A stretch of DNA of 64,000 bases from Silene latifolia (lineage: Eukaryota; Streptophyta; Magnoliopsida; Caryophyllales; Caryophyllaceae). The position numbers were made by a program, and so were the translations under genes. The stretch is from NCBI RefSeq assembly GCF_048544455.1, contig NC_133529.1, positions 60,644,271 through 60,708,270 on the forward strand. The letters run 5' to 3'. Below the pieces are notes generated by a model, which saw nothing but the letters and a program-made list of their open reading frames with translations, was not told the DNA's origin and did not search any database. This document shows positions 33,792 to 44,164 of this stretch, piece after piece; the stretch's first letter is position 1; every line of letters starts with the position of its first letter.

Positions 33792-35030
33792 TTATACAAG
33801 GAATAGTTTTAGGTGGGAGATGTTCCAGGATTTGGGGATCATTTCTCCGTCCAGGGTTTGTAGCCTGTAGGCTCCCTGTCCTACTATTGAATCAATCAGG
33901 TAAGGTCCTTCCCATGCAGGAGCTAGTTTGCCAGCATTCTTGTCCTTGGTATTTGGGAAGAATTTTCGTAGGACTAGGTCTCCTTCCTTAAATACCCGGA
34001 TGTTTACGTTTTTGTTGTAGCTTCTGGCTACTGTTTCCTGGTAGGAGGCTATTCTGATCTTGGTTGCATATCTCAATTCTTCTACTAGGGTTAGGCTATC
34101 CTGTAGTAATGACTTGTTCTCCTCTACGGTGTTCAGGCTGCTTCTGGTAGTTGGCACATGGATTTGCGCTGGGATTACTGCTTCACAACCATAGACCAGG
34201 GAGTAAGGGGTCTGACCTATGGATGTTTTAGGTGTAGTTCTGTCAGCCCAGAGGACTAGAGGAAGCTCTTCAGCCCATTTGCCTTTTCTTCTTTTTAGTT
34301 TTTTCTTCAGGCAGCTGATTACCACTTTGTTGCTGGATTCAGTCTAACCGTTGGCTTTTGGATAGCCTGGTGTAGACGAGACAAGATTGATATTCCATTG
34401 TGCACAGAAAGCCATTGTCCTTTTTCCCACGAACTGAGTACCATTGTCACAAACTATTTTTGTGGGGATGCCATATCTGCATATGATATTACGTTTGATG
34501 AATGATATGACATCCTTCTCCTTGACTTGCCTATATGAGTCAGCCTATATCCATTTTGAAAAGTAGCCAGTCATGGCTAACATGTAGACTTTTTGTCCAG
34601 AAGCTTGGGGTAGTTTGCCTACAATATCCATTCCCCACTTCATAAATGGCCAGGGAGCTGAGATAGAGTGTAGTAGCTCTGATGGTTGATGGATGAATGG
34701 AGAATGAAGTTGGCAGGCTTCGCATTTGGAGCTGTAAGCTAGGCAGTCCGCCCTCAGGGTTGGCCAGAAGTAGCCTAATCTTAGAACCTTGCTTGCCAGG
34801 CTTATGCCGCCTTTGTGGTTTCCGCAGTATCCATTATGTATGTCCTGAATAACCTGTTCGGCTTCATGAGGTTCCAGGCATCGCAGATAAGGTTCAGCCT
34901 GAGACTTTTTGAACAAAATGTTATTTATAATAGTATAGGTGGAAGCTTTAATTCTAAGGGCCCTCGCTTCATGCCTGTCTTTGGGTAGTATCCCCTGTAA
35001 GAACATATCGTAGTATGGTTTGGTCCAGGA
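33792..35030 (-). pseudogene. pol: T pol: integrase
   Basis: On the minus strand the domain starts at SWTKPYYDMFLQG, directly after the D insertion and in frame with the RNase H part (57453). It has the HHCC zinc finger (HNGYCGNHKGG ... CEACQLH), the core (WGMDIVGKLP with Asp; CDNGTQF with the second Asp; TESSNK with Glu) and the C-terminal domain (FKEGDLVLRKFFPN, GKLAPAWEGPYLI, SWNISHLKLF). Stops after SKWI and before TESSNK break it; the second is a likely CAG to TAG change. Integrase would insert T cDNA into the genome; this copy cannot. Confidence 0.9.
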
Positions 35031-35136
35031 TTTTGTGTAATACTACGGTTTTATGAGTCTCTGGGTACTCTATCGAGTGGGCCTTACTCTGTCGAGTAAG
35101 GGTGTTTTGGTTTTTAAAACAGTGTTCTGTCTGTAG

Positions 35137-35233
35137 GGTACTCGATCGAGTAGCCGTGGTACTCGATCGAGTAGCCGTGGTACTCGATCGAGTAGGGGGC
35201 ACTCGATCGAGTACGTTAGCTGCTCGATCGAGT
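35137..35233. repeat. CTCGATCGAG palindrome array in the D 5' LTR
   Basis: Five units: three TACTCGATCGAGTA joined by GCCGTGG, then CACTCGATCGAGTA and GCTCGATCGAGTGG. The array ends about 50 bases upstream of the TATA box. Two weaker units (CTCTATCGAG, CTCTGTCGAG) lie at about 35068-35098. Confidence 0.92.
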
Positions 35234-35282
35234 GGCTCGGTTTACGGGTAATGTTTTGTCGGGTTTTGTTAATAATGCGAAT

Positions 35283-35295
35283 TAATATATAAACC
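35283..35295 (+). promoter_or_regulatory. TATA box of the D 5' LTR
   Basis: TAATATATAAACC, with the same box at 56279-56291 in the 3' LTR. Confidence 0.6.
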
Positions 35296-35998
35296 TTTCC
35301 GTCACTTTCATAATACACTTTTATCAAACCTAATCACTTCAAAAGAGATTTCAACCTACGTACTTCACATCTTTCGCATTATTGACAAATCCCGGAGCTT
35401 GAAAGGTCGGAATTCATCGTCCTTTACATTCTGGTTATCCTTGCGTCGAGGGTAAGATCTACGTACCGATTTTATAGTATTTTATTAAGTTTGTTTAAAC
35501 CCTAATTTGGGGGATTGGGGGTTTTTGTTAGTTTTATGATTGTTAGTAATTATGTGATCATATGATTAGGAAGAGGATTCGTAGAGGAGGCTTTTTGATA
35601 ATAGCTGTTGAGATCGTCTGATTGTATTGCAATCCAGGTAGGGTTTCCCTACTCTGTATTAGTCACATGATGTGTTGGTTGTGCTTTGTGATTGTTGAGT
35701 TTTATCGTACGAGTATTGTGACAGTTGTTGGGTTTGATTGCTGATTAGTAGTTGAGATTGATTGTATCTGTCTGTGTTCTTCGGGGTGTGTCCCTGGCTG
35801 AGTGGAGTCACTTGCGGGAGTGGCTTCACGCCCATGATTCGCCTTCTGCGGAACACGCCACAGAAGGGATGTGCACATTAATGGATTTGGGTTTATCGCT
35901 CGATGGAGATGAGCGGGGCTTAGGTGAAAACGGCTGCGGTCCCCCACTGGCGGCGAGGAGTAACCTGTTGCGATGGGTGCTCTGGCAGGGCTACACAC

Positions 35999-36775
35999 GG
36001 GAACATCTTCCCATATCCCTAATGGTGTCTTTGTCGATCTATCGGCCATTTGGAGTGTGATGTTGGTACATTTAAGCTCTCCCATCCCTAACCTTTTACT
36101 TACCGAATACGGCATAACACTCACACTATCCCCTAGATCACATAAGGCTTTGTTGATCGTGGTGTCGCCAATGGTACACGGTATTGAGAAGCTTCCCAGA
36201 TCTTTAAGTTTTGGAGGTGAACTCCCTTGAAGGATTGCACTACTCACCTTAGTGAAGGCGATGGTTTCAAGCTTCCGGATCGACTTCTTTTTTGTAAGGA
36301 TGTCCTTCATGTACTTTGCATAGGCCGGTACGTGATTGATTAATTCCGTAAAAGGAATAGAGACTTCCAAATTCTTCACAATTTCCATAAATTTTCCAAG
36401 TTGGTCATCAAATTTGGGCTTAGCTTGACTACTTCGAAAAGGAAGTATAATCACAATGGGTTCCTTCTCCTTGGCCTTGTCTTCATTTTTCTTTGAAAAT
36501 TCTTCTTTTGTTGATTCTCCATCTTTGGAGTTTTGCACAACTTCTTCTTTGTCACTAGCTTCCACAATTTCATCCTCAACTTGCTTCTTCGGTGCTTCAT
36601 ACCTCGTACCACTCCTAAAGTGGATGACACTAACCGTTTCATGTCTTGGGGGATTACCTTGAGGTGGTAATTGCCCCTTTTGTCTTTGTGAGCTTGAAGA
36701 TGCTAGTTGAGTCAATTGGGTTTCCAACATTTTGCTGTGGGCTAGGATGTTGTTGATGGTGATATCCTTTGCATG
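35999..36775 (-). pseudogene. gag: X gag C-terminus and start of protease
   Basis: The minus-strand frame continues the gag of X in phase after Y is removed. It begins with a Gln-rich helix (MLETQLTQLASSSSQRQKGQ), an acidic-basic linker and PFTELINHVPAYAKYMKDIL, then the Athila-type aspartic protease (FSIPCTIGDTTINKALCDLG). The active site reads CDLGDSVSVMP where CDLGASVSVMP is usual. It is cut at GIWEDVP by the deletion junction with D. Confidence 0.85.
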
Positions 36776-37855
36776 ACTATTGGTCGGACACTAATCTTTC
36801 GGTTACTTGTCGTTAGGAGCACCTAGACCAAAACACAATTTATAACTTCACCAACAACTCTACAATTAGTAAAGAGGCAAGTAAAGGTTGGATCCCAAGG
36901 GACGGGAATTGAAATGAGATTTCTATTGCAACTAGTGGTGTCTTAGGGGTGTCACAATTGGGGTTTGAATAGAAGATCACTAAACTAAATAGCAATGAAA
37001 GTAAACAAGCAAGATGAATAAAAAAGGTGTAAACAATTGATAAAAGGCACTAGGGTATCATGGGGTCATAGGGGATTCATGGGAATTGATCATACAAACA
37101 TGTTCTCAAATTATAAGCAAGCAATTATTGTTGTGATGGATTGAGTTGGTTTATGTCTTACAATCCTAGGAAAGTTTGGGTCCCGGAGCCGAATCGATTA
37201 GATTGTACAACACCTACAAGTCGACTTAGTCTTCCCTACTCAACAACATGCATGGTCTAATGAGACTCGAGTTGGTTTATGTCTTACAAGTCTCATTGAA
37301 AAGATAGGTGATGGGTAAAAAATGCAAGGATTCATAGGCTCGCATTTCATCAAACATAATATGTGCATGAGTTGAGATCATAACAAGCAAGCAAATAAAC
37401 CATGAAAGCATATTAATTTAAGCATGAATCATTCCCCATGTTGGTTTCCCCTAATTACCCATTAACCCTAGCTAAGTGACTACTCACTCATTATCATGTT
37501 GAATATGCTAGCAAGGTTGTCAATCATACCAACAAAGTGAAACATGATGAACAAATGAAAGTAATTAGCAATAATTAAAAAGGGATTAAGAGAATTATAC
37601 CTACTAATGATTCCAATAATAAAGCAAAGAATAAAAGAAGTACTTGATGCTTGATTGAGAGGTTGTCAATCTCCCAATAATAACCCAAATAATCTTCAAT
37701 TACCCAAAATAAAGGATGAACAAGAGAGAGATTAAGGAAATAAAACTTGTATTAAAACTTGATTAATTGTTGATTACAAAATTAAAGAGAGATTTGATTG
37801 ATATTAACTACACTAAAGATTGCTAAGAAGAACATCCTCTTCTAATTAGACTAAT

Positions 37856-37870
37856 GGGGTATTTATAGTG
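37856..37870 (-). promoter_or_regulatory. TATA box in the Y LTR
   Basis: The minus strand reads CACTATAAATACCCC. The same box lies at 47231-47245 (Y 5' LTR) and 50515-50529 (X 5' LTR). Confidence 0.6.
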
Positions 37871-38009
37871 GGAATTAGGTGGATGCATTAGAGTTAACTA
37901 AGGGCTTAAATGACGATTAAGTCCCTACTTAAGGAAACGCCGGTCTTTTTGGAAGGATGGGCATCTTTCTTGAAGCTTGAAGAAACGAAATTGGTCTGCC
38001 TTGGAATCC

Positions 38010-38180
38010 GGGCGTCTTCAGCACGGGACGGGCGGATTCTGTGGTCTCTGCCCGGGCGTCTTGGGGTGAAGACGGGCGTCTTCTGGAGCTGCTGCCCGGG
38101 CGTCTTGGTGCGAAGACGCACGGATTGTGGTGAGGGAGACGGGCGTCTTCTGGGGAAGACGCACGGATTGCTGTGCAGTC
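38010..38180. repeat. GACGGGCG-type CpG array in the Y 3' LTR
   Basis: Seven to eight imperfect units alternate between GACGGGCGTCTT, GACGCACGGATT and GACGGGCGGATTC. GAAGACGGGCGTCTTC is an inverted repeat with 7-base arms around GG. The same array occurs at 47385-47550 and a diverged one in X at 50690-50860. Confidence 0.88.
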
Positions 38181-38517
38181 TTGTTTCTTCTTTTTTTCTT
38201 CCTTTTTTCTTCATAGAAGCCTTGGGGATTTCCCCGGGGATGCAAGGATCTTTTCTCATCATTGCCCATTTACTATAGTATGTACAAAGGCCTTCTAATC
38301 TTGTCTCTCCTTGATGCTTGGTCATTGAATTCAATCAATTTAGTCTCATTTTGCCATGAAAATGCAAGGTTTGCACTCCTTTCCTACCAAGGACACAAAA
38401 CCTCAAAGAATATGCAAAACAAGGAACTAAAGACAATAAATGACCCAAATAAGCACTAAAAAGCATGGGAACAAGGCTAATTCGGGGACTAAATATGCTC
38501 TAATTATGGTCACATCA

Positions 38518-40646
38518 AATATCCCCAAACCGAACATTTGCTCGTCCCGAGTAAAGAGGGGACAAAGACTAGGACCATTATTTAAACTAACCTACTAACA
38601 TAGCCGATATGAGACAATTAACGGGTCTCACTCCGCCCCTTCAACTCACAACAAGACAACCATGAGGTAGGATGCCTTCTTGCAAGGCAAGGTGGGTCTT
38701 GCCAAAATGGTGACACATCCAAACATTAAGCACACAAAATCAAATAATGGATGCATCTACAAAAGAATAGCCACTTTCCTCATCTAAGTGGCGGAAATTC
38801 TCTACAAGGGAAGCAATTCAAGGGTACACACTCCTTCATAGATGCAATTTGTTCAAACTACTAAGCCTAGAAGGATACCAATAAATCACCTCCAAGTTGT
38901 GTCAAGCTAGAGTACCTTTGTCCTCAATCGTTAAATGCTTTTGTCAAGAATAGACTCCCTATGGTGTTAGAAACACTGGAGGATCGCGGAATTCCCCCTC
39001 TTGCCTAGACAAGAAGAAGGGTCATCTCCTCTCTATCATGCACAAAAATGGATACGATGGATAAAGGGATCGATAGATATTTGAGTTTCACTTTGGGAGT
39101 TTGCTTTTGTTTTTGTTTTCCCCCCAATTTCTTATGGCATATAACACTTGAGAACACTTTCTTGCCATTTCTTTTTGATTTTTGGCATTTCAACACTTGA
39201 CAACTTTCAACTTTTTGCAGTTCTTTTGAACATTTTCAAAGTCACCCCATATGTAGTGAGGGTGGCTTATATTTGAAGCTTTAGGAGTTCTATTTTTGCT
39301 CCTCTTTTCATTTGATGCATTTGTGCAAACTTTTTCTTTTCTTTTCATTTCTTGAACTCAAATTTTTGAACAATTTTTGTGCTCATTCCCTTTGATGACA
39401 AAAATGTGGTAGAACATGGATGATGGATGCATGGTTTCAAGGGTCACCTTGGAATAAACGGTAGCCAAGGAGTTATCACACCACAAGGTACTCTTGACTA
39501 GGCCTTAATCCATGGGTCAAAGGATAGTAGCATGACACATCCTAGGGTGTTTTACAAGTATTCTAACTAGCAAAGTCTTAATAACAAAAAGCATCTACTA
39601 GGGCCTATATACACTTGTCAAGCTTCCCAAGTAAACGGTTTCGCAAAATTTTTCTAACATGCAACTACATGCCATGATGCAACTATCATATATACATCCT
39701 AATGCAAATGATTCTACCAACTAATATGCCATATAAACTAAATGCAAGTCCTAAGTTCACATTGTTATACCGCATCAATCAAAATAAAGCCACATAGTCA
39801 TTAACATAAAGAGGAAAAAAGAGATTGGAAAGATCATACCATGCGGTCTTCAATATCCTCATGTCTCGGATGTGGCGTAGTCGATCAATGTGAACAAGGA
39901 TAAAACAAACATAATACAACAATATATACAAGACTACACTACAAAGGAAATGAACTTGTTTTTGGTTTTTCAATTTTTCAAATTTTTATGGTTTTTTGAA
40001 ATTTTTCAATTTTTTTGGTTTTTTGAATAAAAGTTAAGTTAGAATTTCCAATCCCCACACTAATATGGGCATTGTCCTCAATGGCCAAAATGATGGGAAA
40101 TCATGCGAGCATGATGCATGAATTCTACACTAAATGCAAGCTACACTAATCTACACTACATGATGCATGGGTTTTTGTTTATGACGGAGAGGATAATTTA
40201 GATTACCTCCCGTTGCGTATGCATGTACTTCCCCAAACCGAGTTAGACATTATTTCTAATGTCAAGTTGGGGTAGTTCATGCACACAAATGCAATGCATG
40301 AAACTAAATTTGTCATTTTGGATTTTCAAAAGTGGGAACAATGAAATAAGAACACCTCAATGGGGCCGAGGTGTTAGTCCTCTATGTTGCTAGGACTACT
40401 CCAACCATGATCAAGATTGAATAATATACAAGTTAACAAAACACAAACTTTTTTCATGAAAATTTGAAAACTAGAGAGAAGAGATGAGGAAACTTCACTT
40501 AAGCTTGCGATGGGTGCCTCACGCCCGCTCCACCTAGGTATGAAGTGATCCTCTAGAGATCGACATCATCTCCCTCTAGATCACTATCCCATATCTCCTT
40601 TGATGCATCACTCATATTTGGGTCCATGAACTCGTCCTCTTCACTT
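38518..40646 (-). other. Y 3' untranslated region with polypurine tract
   Basis: About 2.1 kb without a gene lie between the extra ORF and the 3' LTR. The PPT (minus strand GGTTTGGGGATATT) is at 38518-38531. Around 39955-40030 are repeated TTTTTCAATTTTT blocks. A long 3' region is usual in Athila elements. Confidence 0.75.
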
Positions 40647-41789
40647 TCAAGCTCCACCGTGTCCCCTCCGCAAGAATTGTTGCTCTTGTTGTTGTTGTTG
40701 GGGATTTGGAGGTGGTGGTGCTTGCCTTGCTTGGGTTGGGTTTTGAGGGATGAGGTAGGATGGGATTGGTGATAAAGGTCTTCTTCTTGGGGAGATATGT
40801 GGTAGGCCGGTCATTGGAAGATAGATCGGATCACTTCCTTTCGTTATCCATTTGATCCGCTTATCAACCCCCTCAAGGGTTATCCAATGATGATGAATAA
40901 GAAGAAGATCTTCATTTATCCTTGTGTTTCCCGAAAGAGGAGCATACTCATTATTCTCATTGAATCTCGGATTGAAATGCTTCGCAAGCCTAGTAATGAG
41001 TCCTCCATTTACAATGTGTTTCATCCCATCATCATCACCATTCCTAAACTTTGCCCATTTTTCGAGTAGCACAAGAGGTGCATTGAAGTGGTACACATCC
41101 CTTCCTTGAATATTGAGGTAAGATTCCATGAACACAAGGTCAAGTTGATTCACAATGGCCGGATCTCGGCGAGCAAGTAGAGTGCCGGAAAGGAATCGAT
41201 AAGTAAGTCTCAAGATAGGATTTTGAATATGAAAAGCGAGATACTCCTTGGTGTGTATGAAATCTCGGCCGGTCATGGCCCTCCACAAAGGTTCAACACT
41301 ATATTTCTTTGGTTTCGATGTCCGGGTAGGCGAGACATCGAGACCAAGCACATTTGCGAATTCCACAAGGGTCATCATTCTTGAAACATTCTCCAACCTA
41401 AAATCTATGCATATAGTTTTATTCAAGGTTGTAATCTTCAAAAAGCTCAAAAACTCAAGCACAAGGGATCGGTAAGTTTGTTCATACATGCGGAAAAGGG
41501 TAGAGAGACCAAATACTTCAAAGAGAGCTTCCACTTGGTGATAAATCCCAAGTTTCCTCAAGGTATCATGACATAAAAACTTAGTAGGGAGAATGTTCTT
41601 ACTTAGAAGCCGGTGGAAGACTAGTCTTTGTACATCATTGATGAATTCGATATTTGAGAAGTCATCAAGCCTTGTAAGATCCACAATTTCTTCATGCTCC
41701 CTTCTTAATGTGTTGACATGGGAGGTAGAGGAACTTCCCCTCATCCTTGGTCTTCTCCCATTCCTAAAAGAAGATCTCCTTGGTGCCAT
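40647..41789 (-). CDS. Y extra ORF (ATHILA ORF-1-like, 380 codons)
   Basis: An uninterrupted minus-strand frame begins MAPRRSSFRNGRRPRMRGSS (basic N-terminus) and continues with IVDLTRLDDFSNIEFINDVQ, LGIYHQVEALFEVFGL, SRMMTLVEFANVLGL and LTYRFLSGTLLARRDP. It ends in a Pro/Gln-rich tail (PPPPNPQQQQQEQQ). It resembles the Pfam ATHILA ORF-1 family, whose function is unknown. It sits between integrase and 3' LTR, where other Athila elements carry env-like or extra ORFs. I see no signal peptide or membrane segment, so an envelope role is not supported. It is one of the few unbroken frames in the window. Confidence 0.8.
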   Translation of the reverse strand: MAPRRSSFRNGRRPRMRGSSSTSHVNTLRREHEEIVDLTRLDDFSNIEFINDVQRLVFHRLLSKNILPTKFLCHDTLRKLGIYHQVEALFEVFGLSTLFRMYEQTYRSLVLEFLSFLKITTLNKTICIDFRLENVSRMMTLVEFANVLGLDVSPTRTSKPKKYSVEPLWRAMTGRDFIHTKEYLAFHIQNPILRLTYRFLSGTLLARRDPAIVNQLDLVFMESYLNIQGRDVYHFNAPLVLLEKWAKFRNGDDDGMKHIVNGGLITRLAKHFNPRFNENNEYAPLSGNTRINEDLLLIHHHWITLEGVDKRIKWITKGSDPIYLPMTGLPHISPRRRPLSPIPSYLIPQNPTQARQAPPPPNPQQQQQEQQFLRRGHGGA

Positions 41790-42690
41790 TCTTTGATTAT
41801 TGAGCTGGAATTTTTGATTTGTTAAAGAATAAAGATGCTCCTTGTGGATTGAATGTTGCCTTTGAAACCCTAGAAATTTGGGGCTTTTTGATTTTGTGGG
41901 GTAAAAGAGTGATTGGGATATGCTTTGGAGTCATAAGGAGGTGGGTTTTTATAATACAAGTGGAAGGAAGGGTGATGTGTCACAAATTGTGTGGTGGGGT
42001 GTAATAAAATTAAGAAAAGTCGGGCCGAATTATCGCAGGAAGACGGGCGGGTTCGAGCATAAGACGCTCGGATTCCAGCTTCTCGGGACGGGCGGATTCT
42101 GGGTAAGACGCCCGGATTCTGTCAAAGTTAACTTTCAATGGATATGACGCCACCAAGACGGGCGTCTCGAGCCAAAGACGCTCGGATTCTTCTGAAAGGA
42201 GACGGGCATCTTTTCACAAAGACGGACGGATTCTGAGACAGTGAGATTTCTTGAAATGCACAGGCAACAAGACGGGCGTCTTTCTGCAAACACGGGCGGA
42301 TTCTTCGGGACGAGTGTCTTCCCTGCTGAGACTCTCGGATTCTTCGACAGTCCCAAAACTCTCAATTTCGCAGCTAAAAAGCACGGTCGGATTCTACCTA
42401 AAATGCCCGGATTCCAGCAGGACGGGCGGATTCCAATGAAGACGCTCGGGTTCAAGCTGCGAATCTTTCCTTTGATTTCCTTTCCTTTCATAAATGCTTC
42501 CCCACACTTGAAGATTGGTTCCTTCCTTCATTCAAAACTCGTTAGTGACCCTCCCTCACTTACTCTCATGGAAAGAATTTATGTTTATAAAGAAATGCAA
42601 TAAAATTATAAATACAAGTTAGAGGGTTAGTATATTTACAAGTGGTGGTTTAGGGAGGACTCCACCAAACTCTCCCTTTTGATGATTCTT
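41790..42690 (-). other. Y spacer between extra ORF and integrase, with a long GACGGGCG-type array
   Basis: A CpG-rich array fills about 42030-42455, with about 18 imperfect units (GACGGGCGGATTC, GACGCTCGGATTC, GACGGGCGTCT), the same motif family as in the LTR. It is upstream of the extra ORF in the element's sense. Short ORFs on both strands here are by-products of the repeat. Confidence 0.8.
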
Positions 42691-44161
42691 TCAAGGATGA
42701 GGAGGCCCGAGGTAGGTGACCTCGACCTCTCCAATAAACGCTCCCTCATAGTATGGCTTCAACCTTTGACCATTGACTTTGAATTTGGTTCCATCTTCCG
42801 CCTTGATTTCAAAATCCCCATATCTTCCAACTTCGGTGATCACGTAGGGACCCATCCATCTAGAGTTCAACTTTCCCGAAAAAAGTCGGTAGCGGGAATT
42901 GAATAGAAGGACTTTGTCCCCCTTGTGCAAGGCTTTTTGTCTAATCCTCTTGTCATGGAGCAATTTCATCTTTTCTTTGTAGATCTTGGCATTTTCATAG
43001 GATTGTAGTCGGAATTCCTCCAACTCTTGAATTTGAATCATCCTCTTTTGACCACTTAATTTGAGATCAAGGTTAAGTGCTCGGATTGCCCAAAAAGCTT
43101 TGTACTCCAATTCGATTGGCAAATGACATGCTTTCCCATATACAAGCTTGTAAGGGGAGGCTCCTATGGGAGTCGATCTTATAGGTCGTCCTATAAGCCT
43201 AAAGAGCATCATCAAGCTTTGTGCTCCAATCTTTTCGGGTCTTGTTCACAACTTTCTCAAGGATTTGTTTGATCTCTCTATTTGAAACTTCAACTTGACC
43301 GCTTGTTTGAGGATGATATCCCAAGCCGGTTCTATGTTGGACACCATATTTGGTCAAAAGAGATGCAAGTTTCTTTTCATGAAAATGCGTTCCTCCATCA
43401 CTTATGATTGCTCTAGGAACTCCAAATCTTGGGAAGAGTATTTTCTTGAAGAGATTGGTGACCGTTTTTGCATCATCATTTGGAGTGGCAATTGCCTCCA
43501 CCCACTTTGAAACGTAGTCTACGGCCACAAGGATGTACTTATTCCCATTGGATGTCACAAAGGGACCTTGGTAGTCGATCCCCCAAACATCGAAGATCTC
43601 CACCTCTAGAATGCCCCTTTGCGGCATTTCGTTCCTCCAAGAGATATTCCCCGTTCTTTGGCAAGCATCGCAATGAATGATGAATTCCCTTGTGTCTTGA
43701 AACATTGTAGGCCAATAGAAGCCCGATTGAAGAATTTTGGCAATGGTCCTCCTTGCTCCATGGTGCCCACCGTAGGGTGATGAGTGACACCCTTCCAAGA
43801 TTCCTTGCATTTCCCATTGAGGGATGCATCTCCGGTAGAGCCCATCACTACACTCTTTGTAGAGGTTTGGGTCATCCCAAAAGTACCTCTTTACTTCGAA
43901 TAGGAACCTCTTTCTTTGGTTGTGGTTCAAATTTGGAGGGAGTACTCTTCCAACAATATAGTTGGCATAATCGGCAAACCATGGGGTGATGTGCCTTTCA
44001 AGTTGCGTTTGAATGGCCATCAAAATATCGTCGGGAAATGAGTCATTGATCGGGGTTTCTCCTTGCTCATCATGAAACCGGATCCTTGACAAGTGATCCG
44101 CCACTACATTTTCGGCTCCTTTCTTGTCTCTTATTTCCAAGTCAAATTCTTGAAGAAGCAA
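42691..44161 (-). pseudogene. pol: Y pol: integrase
   Basis: The first frame (44161-43199) carries the RNase H end ([20 protein letters not shown]), the zinc finger ([14 protein letters not shown] ... CDACQRTGN), and the core with [17 protein letters not shown] and [14 protein letters not shown], so the D, D, E residues are all present. A frameshift near 43200 leads to a second frame (43215-42691) with [35 protein letters not shown] and SRWMGPYVI, the integrase C-terminal domain. No chromodomain follows, as expected for Athila. Confidence 0.9.
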
Positions 44162-44164
44162 AAT

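Larger units (their letters stand above)
35036..35998 (+). repeat. 5' LTR of D, truncated
   Basis: It matches 56072-56998 and stops at CAGGGCTACACAC; the last approximately 450 bases and the PBS are missing. Palindrome array at 35137-35233, TATA box at 35283-35295. The array has five units here and three in the 3' LTR. Confidence 0.92.
36781..38517 (-). repeat. 3' LTR of Y
   Basis: It reads TGGTCGGACACTAATC...GTCACATCA on the plus strand. TATA-like box on the minus strand (CACTATAAATACCCC) at 37856-37870. A GACGGGCG-type array lies at about 38010-38180, upstream of the TATA box in the element's sense. Confidence 0.93.

Noticed and set aside
35137-35233. Regularly spaced palindromes resembling a CRISPR array
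   Set aside because: Spacers are only about 7 bases and partly repeated, the repeat is a 10-14 base palindrome, and the setting is a plant LTR.
35752-36060. Plus-strand ORF in the D 5' LTR (and 56748-56999 in the 3' LTR)
   Set aside because: It runs through the LTR and, in the 5' copy, across the deletion junction into X. No domain is recognisable.
37906-38334. ORFs of 120-270 codons on both strands over the GACGGGCG arrays (also 47281-48106, 42135-42603 and 50645-50965)
   Set aside because: They are by-products of GC-rich repeats with few stop codons. Their text is repeat-driven and the frames change between the LTR copies.
40647-41789. Reading the Y extra ORF as a retroviral envelope
   Set aside because: I see no signal peptide, transmembrane segment or cleavage site. 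The text fits the ATHILA ORF-1-like family, so an envelope function is unsupported.
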